64,000 nucleotides of DNA, from the NCBI RefSeq assembly GCF_900115265.1, contig NZ_FOVU01000002.1, positions 248,001 to 312,000 of the forward strand. Direction: 5' to 3'. A program made the position numbers and the translations under genes. The notes beneath the pieces are model-generated. The model did no database searches. It was not told the origin of the DNA and worked only from the letters and a program-made list of their open reading frames with translations. This stretch comes from Bradyrhizobium sp. Ghvi. GTDB lineage: Bacteria; Pseudomonadota; Alphaproteobacteria; Rhizobiales; Xanthobacteraceae. Positions 1-8,511 of the stretch are shown in pieces (the first letter of the stretch is position 1; the number at the start of each line of letters is the position of its first letter).

Positions 1-1
1 C

Positions 2-94
2 CTCAAGGAGGGCGTCGCGATCGGCGCGAAATCGCTGGACAGCGGCGCGGCGAACGCGCGGTTGAAGCATCTGATCGCTGTCTCGAACAGCTGA
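2..94 (+). CDS. trpD: Anthranilate phosphoribosyltransferase, C-terminal end only
   Basis: Only the last 30 codons are in the window, ending in TGA at 92-94. The residues ([15 protein letters not shown]..., then an AAxARL-type helix) match the C-terminus of TrpD, which joins anthranilate to PRPP in tryptophan synthesis. The call rests partly on context: trpC starts 7 bases later on the same strand, the usual trpD-trpC order in alphaproteobacteria. The start and active site lie outside the window. Confidence 0.75.
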   Translation, partial: LKEGVAIGAKSLDSGAANARLKHLIAVSNS

Positions 95-101
95 GCGTGT
101 C

Positions 102-923
102 ATGTCCGATATCCTGAGCAAGATCGAAGCCTACAAGCGCGAGGAGATCGCGGCGGCCAAGCGCGCGCAGCCCCTCTCCGCCGTCGAAGCCAGGGCCAAG
201 GCGCAAGGCGCGCCCCGCGGCTTCGTGCGCGCGATCAAGGCCAAGCACGCCAATGGCGATTACGCGTTGATCGCCGAGGTGAAGAAGGCCTCCCCATCCA
301 AGGGTCTGATCCGCGAAGATTTCGATCCTCCGGTGCTTGCCCAGGCTTACGAGGCGGGCGGCGCGGCTTGCTTGTCGGTGCTGACCGATACGCCCTCGTT
401 CCAGGGCCATCTCGACTTCATGGTGGCGGCGCGCGCGGCGACCTCGCTCCCCGTTTTGCGCAAGGATTTTCTGTTCGACACTTATCAGGTCGTCGAGGCG
501 CGCGCGCACGGGGCCGACTGCATTCTCATCATCATGGCCGCGCTCGACGACGCGACCGCCAAGGACCTCGAGGACGCCGCACTCTCCTACGGCATGGACG
601 TGCTGATCGAGATCCACGATCGCGCCGAGCTCGACCGGGCACTGAAGCTGCGCTCGCCGATGATCGGGGTCAACAACCGCAATCTGCGCACCTTCGAGAC
701 CACGCTTGCGACCAGCGAGATCTTGGCGCCCCTGATCCCGCAGGAGCGATTGATGGTCGGGGAGAGCGGCATCTTCACGCCTGCCGACCTTGCAAGGCTC
801 GAGCGCGTCGGCATGTCGACCTTTCTGGTCGGCGAGAGCCTGATGCGGCAGGCCGACGTGACCGCCGCCACGCGCACGCTGCTCGCGCGGGAGAGCAAGG
901 TCCGCGCCACGGGCACGCGCTGA
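102..923 (+). CDS. trpC: Indole-3-glycerol-phosphate synthase
   Basis: A 273-residue single-domain TIM barrel that closes the indole ring of CdRP to give indole-3-glycerol phosphate, the fourth step of tryptophan synthesis, in the cytoplasm. Diagnostic stretches are [13 protein letters not shown] near residue 55 (catalytic Lys and phosphate contacts), VLRKDF, GVNNRNL and the C-terminal phosphate-binding FLVGESLM. Length is normal for unfused TrpC. It sits 7 bases after trpD and 1 base before moaC, so the three are probably cotranscribed. No TrpF is fused. Confidence 0.96.
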   Translation: MSDILSKIEAYKREEIAAAKRAQPLSAVEARAKAQGAPRGFVRAIKAKHANGDYALIAEVKKASPSKGLIREDFDPPVLAQAYEAGGAACLSVLTDTPSFQGHLDFMVAARAATSLPVLRKDFLFDTYQVVEARAHGADCILIIMAALDDATAKDLEDAALSYGMDVLIEIHDRAELDRALKLRSPMIGVNNRNLRTFETTLATSEILAPLIPQERLMVGESGIFTPADLARLERVGMSTFLVGESLMRQADVTAATRTLLARESKVRATGTR

Positions 924-924
924 T

Positions 925-1440
925 ATGGCGCGAAAGCCGGCGACGTCCAAGCCTTCGAAGAAGGCGAGCCCTGCCCTCACCCATATCGGCGCCTCTGGCG
1001 AGGCGCGGATGGTCGACGTCTCCGACAAGGCCGCGACCGAACGGCTCGCCGTCGCCGAAGGGCGCATCGTCATGGAGAAGGCGACGTTGGACCTGATCAT
1101 GTCAGGCAATGCCAAGAAGGGCGACGTGCTCGGCACCGCGCGCATCGCCGGCATCATGGCGGCGAAACGCACCTCGGAGCTGATCCCGCTCTGTCATCCC
1201 CTGGCGCTGTCGAAGGTCACGGTCGACATCGAACCCGATGCGACGCTGCCGGGTTGCGTCGTCCGCGCCAGTGTCAAGGTGACCGGGCCCACCGGCGTCG
1301 AGATGGAGGCGCTGACGGCGGTCTCGGTTGCATGCCTCACCATCTACGACATGATCAAGGCGGTGGAGCGCGGCGTGCGCATCGAAGGCATCCATCTCAT
1401 CGAGAAGCTCGGCGGCAAGTCCGGCCACTACCGCGCCTGA
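925..1440 (+). CDS. moaC: Cyclic pyranopterin monophosphate synthase
   Basis: This 171-residue protein catalyses the second step of molybdenum cofactor synthesis, converting 3',8-cH2GTP to cPMP. Signatures are [13 protein letters not shown] and the strongly conserved [22 protein letters not shown] helix region near residues 125-150. The N-terminus has a 15-20 residue lysine-rich extension ([13 protein letters not shown]) before the usual family start. The ATG is 1 base after the trpC stop, suggesting translational coupling. moeA, a later-acting gene of the same pathway, is 7 kb downstream with accessory genes between. Confidence 0.95.
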   Translation: MARKPATSKPSKKASPALTHIGASGEARMVDVSDKAATERLAVAEGRIVMEKATLDLIMSGNAKKGDVLGTARIAGIMAAKRTSELIPLCHPLALSKVTVDIEPDATLPGCVVRASVKVTGPTGVEMEALTAVSVACLTIYDMIKAVERGVRIEGIHLIEKLGGKSGHYRA

Positions 1441-1594
1441 TCTCCCACTTCGACGTGCCGGTCGATTCCCGCAGCGCCACCCGCATTGCGGGGTCGGTGC
1501 GCCATGCGCGTCCAGCGCATTTGCGTGCCGGGGTTCAGGTCGCGTTAACCGTACTTCCTAACGTCGCCTCCACATCGGTCCCGTAAACCGACGG

Positions 1595-4366
1595 ATGTTA
1601 CAGGGATCGCTTGATGACCCTGACGTGTGCACGGCAACGATCGACATGATGACGGGATACGGCAGTCGCCTGCTTGACCACGCCTTCGTGCGCAGCGGAC
1701 CTATCCGCTGGCTCGTGGTGGGCGGCATACTCCTGATCGCGGCCATCGCCGTCGGCGCCGTGTTGATGGCGCAGAATTTCCGCGAGCGCGCGCTGCGCAA
1801 CTCCGGTCGCGAGCTGGAAAACACCGTGCTGCTGCTCGCCCATCATTTCGATCAGCAATTGCAGGATTTCGCTGTCATCCAGAGGGATTTCGTCGATCAC
1901 GTGCGGGCCATCGGCGTCGCCGATGCAGACGACTACCGAAAGCGCCTCGCCGGCCAGGACATTCACCGGATGCTGCGCTCGAAGATCGAGGCGCTGCCCT
2001 ATATTGGCGGGGTCAACGTCATCGACGACCAAGGCAACGTGATCAATTCGTCCATGGCATGGCCGTCTCCGAAAGTGAACGTTGCCGATCGCGCCTATTT
2101 TCGTACCTTCAAATACGACCCTCAGGCCCCCGACGTCCTGATCGAACCGCTCTATAGCCGGATCTCCGGCCAATGGACCATTCTGATCGTTCGCAAGATC
2201 GTCGGACCGAACGGCGAATTCATCGGCGCCGTCGGGCGTGGCATCGAGCCCGCCGGGTTCGAGAAGTTCTTCGCGTCCGTCGTGCTCGGCGAAGGCGGGA
2301 CGATCTCGATGCTGCACCGGGATGGAACGCTGCTCGCTCGTTATCCCCATTCCAGCGAATTGATGGGTCGGAACTTCAAGAGCGGCTCGTTCGAGCAGCA
2401 GAGGGTTTTCGGCCTCGACCACTTCGCCGGCCGTTTTATCAGCCCCGTCGACGGCGAAGACCGGCTGATCTCCGCGCGCGCCCTGCCCCATTTTCCGATC
2501 CTGATGATGGCCACGATGACGCGCGCGGCGGCCCTGACGGACTGGCGCGAGCAGATCGGCATCCTGATTTCGACCGCCGGCGCTTCCGCGCTCGCCATCG
2601 CCAGCGTGCTGATCGCGATCGTGCGCAAGCTCCTGGAGCAGCACCGCATGTCACGGGAGCGGCTGACGCTGGAGAAGCAGCGCCTCGATCGCGCCGTCAA
2701 CAATATGACCCAGGGCCTATTGCTGGTCGACGCTTCGCAGCAGCTCGTGGTGTGCAACCAGCGCTATATTGAGATGTACGGGTTGGCGCCCGAAGTCGTG
2801 AAGCCGGGCTGCAGCTTCCGCGAAGTCATCGCGCACCGAAAGCAAACCGGCTCGTTCACGGGCGACGTCGACCAGTATGTCGCCCTCGTGCTGCGCGACA
2901 TCCACGTCCGCAACTCCATGGTGGTCGATACCGCCGACGGCCGCTCGATCCAGATCGTCAACGAACCGCTGGCCGATGGTGGCTGGGTCGCGACGCATGA
3001 GGATATCACCGAACGCCGTCGCATCGAGGAACGCATCACCCACCTCGCCCACTACGACGCGCTGACCGACTTGCCGAACCGCACCATGTTCCACGAACAT
3101 CTGCGCGGGGAGCTCGCCGCCATCGCCGATGGCGAAGAGCTCGCGGTACACTACATCGACATCGACGAATTCAAGGGCGTCAACGACGCGCTCGGCCATC
3201 TCGTCGGCGACGAGCTGTTGAAATCGGTGGCCGAGAGCCTCCGCAGCTGCGCCGGCCCGACCGACTTCGTGGCACGGCTCGGCGGCGACGAATTCGCCAT
3301 CGTGCAGAGCGCCGTGTCCTCACAGGACCAGGTCATCGAGCTCGTTGCACGGGTCTTCGCCTCGATCCGGGCACCGTTCGACTGCATGGGCCATCACCTC
3401 ACCACCGACGCCAGCATCGGCATCGCGCTGGCGCCCGGACACGGCACCGCGCTGGACCAGCTCCTGAAGAATGCCGACATGGCGATGTACGCCGCCAAAT
3501 CCGCCGGCCGCCGCACCTATCGCTTCTTCGAGCCGGAGATGGACGCCAAGGTGCGCGAGCGGCGCCAGCTGGAAATCGATCTTCGCCACGCCATCGCTTG
3601 TGGCGAGCTCGAAGTCTTCTACCAGCCCTGCCTGAGCCTGAAGGACGACCGCATCACCGGTTGCGAGGCCTTGGTGCGCTGGCGTCACCCCGAGCGCGGC
3701 ATGGTCTCGCCCGCCGAGTTCATCCCCATCGCGGAGGATACCGGGCTGATCAACGAGATCGGCGAATGGGTGCTGGCGACCGCCTGCCGCGATGCGGCTG
3801 GCTGGCCCGACGACATCCGCCTTGCCGTCAACGTCTCGCCGGTGCAGTTCAAAAGCGGCACGCTGGCGTTGAAGATCATGGCGGCGCTGGCCGCCTCCAA
3901 CCTGCCGGCGAGCCGGCTCGAGCTCGAGATCACCGAGGCGGTGCTGATCCGCGACGACGACACCGCGCTTGCGATCCTGCACGAGCTCCGCGCCATCGGC
4001 GTCCGCATCGCACTCGACGATTTCGGCACCGGCTATTCCTCTCTGAGCTATTTGCACCGCTTCCCGTTCGACAAGATCAAGATTGACCGCTGCTTCGTCG
4101 AGGACATCGCCGGCCCTGACGGCTCTGCCAGCATCGTGCAGGCCGTGGTGAATCTCGCCAGCGCGCGCCGCATGGCGACCACGGCCGAAGGCGTCGAGAC
4201 CGAGGAGCAGCAGCGGCTGCTGCGCGCGCTCGGCTGCACCGAAATGCAAGGCTATCTGTTCAGCGCCGCGAAAACGGCCGACAAGGTCGTGGAGCTGTTC
4301 GCCCTCCACCGCAGCCGCCTCGCGCAGCGCGGCGGCAGCGAAGCTAGGCGCCGCGAGGCGGGTTAG
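1595..4366 (+). CDS. Membrane-bound GGDEF/EAL c-di-GMP protein with Cache-type sensor and PAS
   Basis: A 923-residue bimodular cyclic-di-GMP enzyme. Order: transmembrane segment (about 38-60), a roughly 255-residue periplasmic region of double-Cache type, a second transmembrane segment (about 320-342), a PAS-like region (about 370-475), GGDEF (motif at 563-567) and EAL (motif at 691-693). Both motifs are intact, including LTDLPNR before GGDEF and NVSPVQF, EITE, LDDFGTGYSSL and EGVET in the EAL part, so both synthase and phosphodiesterase activity are possible. No RxxD inhibitory site is seen just upstream of GGDEF. The start is uncertain: ATG pairs at 1646/1649 would drop 17-18 residues. It converges on the S41 protease gene. 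Confidence 0.9.
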   Translation: MLQGSLDDPDVCTATIDMMTGYGSRLLDHAFVRSGPIRWLVVGGILLIAAIAVGAVLMAQNFRERALRNSGRELENTVLLLAHHFDQQLQDFAVIQRDFVDHVRAIGVADADDYRKRLAGQDIHRMLRSKIEALPYIGGVNVIDDQGNVINSSMAWPSPKVNVADRAYFRTFKYDPQAPDVLIEPLYSRISGQWTILIVRKIVGPNGEFIGAVGRGIEPAGFEKFFASVVLGEGGTISMLHRDGTLLARYPHSSELMGRNFKSGSFEQQRVFGLDHFAGRFISPVDGEDRLISARALPHFPILMMATMTRAAALTDWREQIGILISTAGASALAIASVLIAIVRKLLEQHRMSRERLTLEKQRLDRAVNNMTQGLLLVDASQQLVVCNQRYIEMYGLAPEVVKPGCSFREVIAHRKQTGSFTGDVDQYVALVLRDIHVRNSMVVDTADGRSIQIVNEPLADGGWVATHEDITERRRIEERITHLAHYDALTDLPNRTMFHEHLRGELAAIADGEELAVHYIDIDEFKGVNDALGHLVGDELLKSVAESLRSCAGPTDFVARLGGDEFAIVQSAVSSQDQVIELVARVFASIRAPFDCMGHHLTTDASIGIALAPGHGTALDQLLKNADMAMYAAKSAGRRTYRFFEPEMDAKVRERRQLEIDLRHAIACGELEVFYQPCLSLKDDRITGCEALVRWRHPERGMVSPAEFIPIAEDTGLINEIGEWVLATACRDAAGWPDDIRLAVNVSPVQFKSGTLALKIMAALAASNLPASRLELEITEAVLIRDDDTALAILHELRAIGVRIALDDFGTGYSSLSYLHRFPFDKIKIDRCFVEDIAGPDGSASIVQAVVNLASARRMATTAEGVETEEQQRLLRALGCTEMQGYLFSAAKTADKVVELFALHRSRLAQRGGSEARRREAG

Positions 4367-4413
4367 GACTTCACAAGAGAGGCCACGCCCCGCGCTGCTC
4401 CAGTGAAATGAAT

Positions 4414-4445
4414 TCGCCCGGGAGCGGTCATCCGCTCCCGGGCGA
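4414..4445. terminator. Bidirectional hairpin between convergent genes
   Basis: A perfect 14-bp inverted repeat (arms 4414-4427 and 4432-4445, loop TCAT) lies between the stop of the GGDEF/EAL gene at 4366 and the stop of the S41 protease at 4478. Its location fits a shared transcription terminator. There is no good T-run on the plus side. On the minus side the flank is A/T-richer (ATTCATTT). Termination is inferred; the hairpin is seen directly. Confidence 0.7.
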
Positions 4446-4477
4446 TCAACGTCTGGAGGTCGCGACAACCGATGGAT

Positions 4478-5815
4478 CTAGTTCGGCACCGTTGTCTTCG
4501 GCGCCGGCTTCGCGGCCGCCGCATTGACGGTGACGCCATGCAGGAAGTCGTAGGCCGCGTGCAACGCCTTGTCGTTCTTCTCTTCCGGCGGAACGTAGGA
4601 CTGGGAGCCCGTCTGCTCCTTGCCATCGGCGGCCTGCAGATGACCGCGCATCTGCGACTCCGCCATAGTATCGACGCGACCCTTCAGCTCGGGCGGAACG
4701 TCCTGGAGGATCTCGATATCAGGCGCGATGCCCTGGGCCTGGATCGAGCGGCCCGATGGGGTGTAGTAGCGCGCCGTAGTCAGCGCCAGCGCGCCGTTGC
4801 CGGTGCCGAGCGGAATGATGGTCTGCACCGAGCCCTTGCCGAACGAGCGCGTGCCGATCAGGGTCGCGCGCTTGTGGTCATGCAGCGCACCGGACACGAT
4901 TTCCGAGGCCGAGGCCGAGCCGCCGTTGATCAGGACGACCAGCGGCTTGCCCTTGATGAGATCGCCGCCATGCGCGGTGAAGCGCTGAGTCTCTTCCGGA
5001 TTGCGGCCGCGGGTCGAGACGACCTCACCGCGCTGCAAGAACGCGCTCGACACCGACACCGCCTGGTCGAGCAAACCGCCCGGATTGTTGCGCAGGTCCA
5101 CCACGTAGCCGACGAGCTTGTCCTGCGGGACGTCCTTGGAGATCGAGGCGATCGCCTTCTTCAGGCCATCCGTGGTCTGCTCGTTGAAGGAGGTAATGCG
5201 GATGTAGCCGATGTCGCCGTTCTCGACGTGGAAGCGCACCGGGCGGACATGGATGATCTCGCGCTTGATCGCGACTTCGAGCGGGGCATCGGCGCCCTTG
5301 CGCACGATGGTGAGCTTGGTCTGGGTATCGACCGGCCCCTTCATCTTGTTGACGGCCTGTTCGAGCGTCATGCCCTGCACGGCATCGCCGTCGATCTTGC
5401 TGATGAGGTCACCGGACATGATGCCGGCCTTGGACGCCGGCGTATCGTCGATCGGCGAGACAACCTTGACCAGACCCTCCTCCATGGTGACCTCGATGCC
5501 GAGCCCGCCGAACTCACCGGCGGTGGTCTCCTGCATCTCGGACCAGGCCTTGTCGTTCATGTAGCGCGAATGCGGATCGAGCGAGGTAACCATGCCAGTG
5601 ATCGCCCCTTCGATCAGCTTGGCATTGTCGGGCTTCTCGACATAGCTCGCCTTCACCCGCTCGAAGACCTCCCCAAAAAGATTGAGCTTGGAATAGGCAT
5701 CGTCCGCGCCTGCCGCCGCCCGTGCCGCCCATAGTCCGCCCTGCGGACCTGATACGAGGAGGGTCAGGCATGCTCCGGTGAGCGCGCCCAGAGGGAACAG
5801 CAGGGTTTTCCGCAT
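4478..5815 (-). CDS. ctpA: S41 family C-terminal processing peptidase (CtpA type)
   Basis: This 445-residue periplasmic serine protease cleaves C-terminal tails of exported proteins. I chose the ATG at 5815 because MRKTLLFPLGALTGACL starts a signal peptide; the open frame extends 27 codons further without signal character. Domains: S41 N-terminal helices (about 40-90), PDZ with GGLGIEV (about 100-185), then the catalytic domain. The Ser-Lys dyad is in GGSASASE and FGKGSVQ, probably Ser302 and Lys327, spaced 25 residues as in Prc. The tail after about residue 400 is low in conservation. In many alphaproteobacteria this gene lies near murein hydrolase genes, which are absent here. Confidence 0.92.
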   Translation of the reverse strand: MRKTLLFPLGALTGACLTLLVSGPQGGLWAARAAAGADDAYSKLNLFGEVFERVKASYVEKPDNAKLIEGAITGMVTSLDPHSRYMNDKAWSEMQETTAGEFGGLGIEVTMEEGLVKVVSPIDDTPASKAGIMSGDLISKIDGDAVQGMTLEQAVNKMKGPVDTQTKLTIVRKGADAPLEVAIKREIIHVRPVRFHVENGDIGYIRITSFNEQTTDGLKKAIASISKDVPQDKLVGYVVDLRNNPGGLLDQAVSVSSAFLQRGEVVSTRGRNPEETQRFTAHGGDLIKGKPLVVLINGGSASASEIVSGALHDHKRATLIGTRSFGKGSVQTIIPLGTGNGALALTTARYYTPSGRSIQAQGIAPDIEILQDVPPELKGRVDTMAESQMRGHLQAADGKEQTGSQSYVPPEEKNDKALHAAYDFLHGVTVNAAAAKPAPKTTVPN

Positions 5816-6124
5816 GGAATGGGTGGCCTTTTCGCTTAGCGGTTTTTTTGAGGCTTGGCAGCCGCCATGCAAATGGCGATCCAGCCCGGTTCTCACAATA
5901 TCATTCTGGTTTCTTCAAGGCCGGCCCGCCACGCGGGCGCCTACCCCGTCGAAATCCCTTCGCCTTGACCTAAACATTTGGCAACGTTCGGAAGACCGGC
6001 CCCTTCAGGGCGGGAAACCGGTCGGCCGGACGACGCCTCGCGTCTAATGCGATTTTAGGATGGTTTTGGAGCGCCGGACGGGATAGGCGATGGCGTAAGG
6101 CTTCAAATTCTCGGGAGGATAACA
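5816..6124. other. Divergent intergenic region
   Basis: This 309-base gap lies between divergently transcribed ctpA (minus) and the hydroxyacid oxidase gene (plus), so it must hold both promoters. Seen: a 6-bp stem with a 4-base loop at 5863-5878 (CGCCAT/ATGGCG), a CTTGAC hexamer at 5964-5969 without a convincing -10 partner, and a strong ribosome-binding site GGGAGGA at 6113-6119 before the ATG at 6125. No coding signal was recognised. Confidence 0.5.
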
Positions 6125-7252
6125 ATGAACGAAGCACTCCGGCCGGAACGGAACGTCGAGCTCGGCGCCAGCAACGAGCCGTTCCAGAACCTGCACGAAT
6201 TCATCCGGAAGGCACGTTCCAACCTCAACCAGAATGCCTGGGACTACATCGTCGGCGCCGCCGAGACCGAGACCACGATGCGCCGCAACCGCATGGCGCT
6301 GGACGAGATCGCTTTCCGTCCGCGTGTGCTGCGTGATGTACGCAGGGTCGACGGCTCGGTCGAGCAGTTCGGCCGCAAAATGCGCCTTCCCGTGGTGCTC
6401 GCGCCCGTCGGCGCACTGGAAATCTTCGATCCTGATGGCGCGGCAAGCGTAGCCCGCGCTGCCGGCACTTTCGGAGCGTCGCATATGCTCAGCTCGGTTT
6501 CCGAGCCCGGCCTGGAAAAGACCGCCGAAGCCGCCCCCGATGCGCTGCGGATGTATCAGCTCTATGTCCGCGGCGATGACGCGTTCGTTGCCGACGTCGT
6601 CAGCCGCGCCGAGAAGGCCAATTATGCCGCCTTCTGCCTGACCGTCGACACCGCCCATTACAGCCGTCGCGAGCGTGACATTGCCAAACGCTACGTTCGC
6701 GAAAGCCGCCTGCGCGCCACCGGAGGCGACTACCAGAAGGGCCTGGAGTGGCGGACCGTGAAGATGGTCAAGGACAAGTTCAGGATTCCGCTGATCCTCA
6801 AGGGCATTGCCACTGCGGAAGATGCGCAGATCGCGGTCGATCACGGCGTCGAGTGGATCTACGTCTCCAACCATGGCGGACGCCAGCTCGACCACGGCCG
6901 CGGCGCCATGCATGTGCTGCCTGAGATCGTCGACGCCGTGAAGGGCCGCGCCAAGATCATGGTCGATGGCGGCTTCTGCCGCGGCACCGACATCGTCAAG
7001 GCGATCGCGGCGGGCGCCGACCTCGTCGGCATCGGCCGGCTGCAATGCTGGGCGCTCGCGGCGGCCGGCGAAACCGGTGTGAGGCGGATGCTGGAACTGC
7101 TCGAGGACGAGGTGTTGCGCTGCCTCGGTCTGTTGGGCGCCACCTCATTCGCCGAGGTCAACAAATCCTGCCTGCACCCGGCCATGTCAACCAATGCGCC
7201 GAGCGTGTTCAGCGCGTTCCCGCTGTTCGATCACGAACCTTACCGGTACTAA
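6125..7252 (+). CDS. FMN-dependent alpha-hydroxy-acid oxidase/dehydrogenase
   Basis: A 375-residue member of the lactate dehydrogenase / glycolate oxidase / mandelate dehydrogenase family, which oxidises L-2-hydroxy acids with FMN. Visible signatures are LPVVLAPVGA (FMN phosphate region), LTVDTAHYSRRERD, IPLILKGIATAEDA with the flavin-contacting Lys, and the active-site stretch SNHGGRQLDHGRG followed by IMVDGGFCRGTDIVKAIAAGAD. There is no signal peptide or transmembrane helix, so it is cytoplasmic or peripheral. The ribosome-binding site GGGAGGA fixes the start. A HAD phosphatase follows 13 bases later, suggesting a two-gene unit. The substrate cannot be assigned from sequence. Confidence 0.9.
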   Translation: MNEALRPERNVELGASNEPFQNLHEFIRKARSNLNQNAWDYIVGAAETETTMRRNRMALDEIAFRPRVLRDVRRVDGSVEQFGRKMRLPVVLAPVGALEIFDPDGAASVARAAGTFGASHMLSSVSEPGLEKTAEAAPDALRMYQLYVRGDDAFVADVVSRAEKANYAAFCLTVDTAHYSRRERDIAKRYVRESRLRATGGDYQKGLEWRTVKMVKDKFRIPLILKGIATAEDAQIAVDHGVEWIYVSNHGGRQLDHGRGAMHVLPEIVDAVKGRAKIMVDGGFCRGTDIVKAIAAGADLVGIGRLQCWALAAAGETGVRRMLELLEDEVLRCLGLLGATSFAEVNKSCLHPAMSTNAPSVFSAFPLFDHEPYRY

Positions 7253-7265
7253 CGAGAAGGACACA

Positions 7266-7892
7266 ATGACATCGCTTTCTCCCGGCAGCGCGGACGCGCT
7301 TCTGTTCGATCTCGGGCGCGTGGTGCTCGACATCGATTTCTCCAAGGCGATCGCCTGCTGGGCGGGACATGCCGGGTGCAAGCCCGAAGCCATCGTCGCC
7401 CGCTATGTGCGCGACAGCGAAGCCTACAGGTTGCACGAGGTGGGCAAGCTCAGCGACGAGGACTATTTCGCCTCGCTGCGCGCATCACTCGGCATCAGCA
7501 TTTCGGATGCTCAGTTTCTCGAGGGGTGGAATGCGATCTTCGCCGGCGAAATGCCCGACATCGCGGAGTTGCTGCCGCGCGCGGCGAAACGAATGCCGCT
7601 CTATGCGTTCTCAAATACCAACCGACCGCATGTGGAGCATTTCTCGAAGGAATATGCCGACCTGCTCGGCCATTTCCGCGAGCTATATCTGTCCTCCAGC
7701 ATCGGCCTGCGCAAGCCGGATGCGGAAGCCTTCGATCATGTCGTCGCCGCAATGGGTATACCGGCAAACCGGATCGTGTTCTTCGATGACCTCGCCGAGA
7801 ACATCGAAGGCGCGCGGGCCCGCGGCCTTGCCGCGGTGCATGTGACCTCGCCCCACGATGTCGGCATTGCGCTGAAGGCGCTGGGGATCTGA
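7266..7892 (+). CDS. HAD-IA family phosphatase, YihX-like
   Basis: A 208-residue HAD hydrolase. I chose the ATG at 7266 because GAGAAGGA lies just upstream and the preceding in-frame codons overlap the oxidase gene. Motif I is LFDLGRVVLDID: nucleophile Asp15, but the usual second Asp is Gly17, the form seen in E. coli YihX (glucose-1-phosphate phosphatase; DLGNVIVDID). Motif II is YAFSNTN, motif III includes the Lys of LRKPDAEAF, and motif IV is VFFDDLAENIEGA. Overall similarity to YihX is good, so a sugar phosphatase is a reasonable guess. It is probably cotranscribed with the upstream hydroxyacid oxidase. Confidence 0.88.
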   Translation: MTSLSPGSADALLFDLGRVVLDIDFSKAIACWAGHAGCKPEAIVARYVRDSEAYRLHEVGKLSDEDYFASLRASLGISISDAQFLEGWNAIFAGEMPDIAELLPRAAKRMPLYAFSNTNRPHVEHFSKEYADLLGHFRELYLSSSIGLRKPDAEAFDHVVAAMGIPANRIVFFDDLAENIEGARARGLAAVHVTSPHDVGIALKALGI

Positions 7893-7992
7893 CCGCTGAC
7901 GGTGGCACCTCCCGGTGCCGTCAGGCACCAGTTTCGCTGAAATTGAGGAACCGGCACACTTTGTGCATTTTTGTGCAGAGTTCCCGGAACGA

Positions 7993-8244
7993 ATGTCGGC
8001 GTCAGGACTCATGAGTCGGTTGGGAATTCTACATCGGACTATCGACGTGCTAGGCAAAACCTATCTTACCAGGCAGGCGTCCCTGCTGATGAAGTACGCC
8101 AGAACCACCTCGGATTCTGACCTTTCCGCAAAGCTGATCAGTAAGGCCGCCGATTTGAAGGCGCAGGCCGATCCGATGCCCGACAGAGATCAGGGTCCTC
8201 ACGCACCCGACGTGACGCCGGACGGGGATCCGGTCCAGTCGTGA
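7993..8244 (+). CDS. Small hypothetical protein
   Basis: A possible 83-residue soluble protein (MSASGLMSRLGILHRTIDVLGKTY...). The middle is predicted helical and charged, with ISKAADLKAQADP; the tail is rich in Asp and Pro. GGAAC precedes the ATG at 7993, and ATG 8011 is an alternative with AGGA only three bases away. I recognise no domain. Codon use is compatible with a real gene, but the opposite strand is also open here, so support is moderate. Confidence 0.5.
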   Translation: MSASGLMSRLGILHRTIDVLGKTYLTRQASLLMKYARTTSDSDLSAKLISKAADLKAQADPMPDRDQGPHAPDVTPDGDPVQS

Positions 8245-8365
8245 TCCCTGCCGCCCCGACCCCACATGCCGCTGCTTGTGCAGGTGACCCCCGTGGGCAG
8301 CGAATGGGGGGAGAGCACTATACCGCTCGCCTTCGGCTGGCGTTCGAGTGTTTGACAGACCGGCG

Positions 8366-8381
8366 TCAGCCTGCAGGCTGA
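8366..8381. repeat. 16-bp perfect palindrome in the moeA upstream region
   Basis: The sequence 8366-8381 (TCAGCCTGCAGGCTGA) is identical to its reverse complement. It lies in the 267-base stretch between the small hypothetical gene and moeA, which otherwise shows no convincing gene. It could be a dimeric protein-binding site or chance in GC-rich DNA. Confidence 0.45.
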
Positions 8382-8511
8382 GCTGGTGCGGCTGTTGATG
8401 CAGAAGTAGCCCACCTCGGCGCCGGTTATCCATTTTGCCTCAATGCACGCTCTCGGCTAGAACGCTTGCCGCAACCTGATCATTGCGTTGCCCTAGCAGG
8501 AGCTTTCGCCC

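Noticed and set aside
3320..4468. 382-codon minus-strand frame opposite the EAL domain
   Set aside because: Shadow of a conserved catalytic domain.
8050..8433. Minus-strand frames between the small hypothetical gene and moeA
   Set aside because: Two overlapping frames compete, neither has an RBS or known pattern; not strong enough to list.
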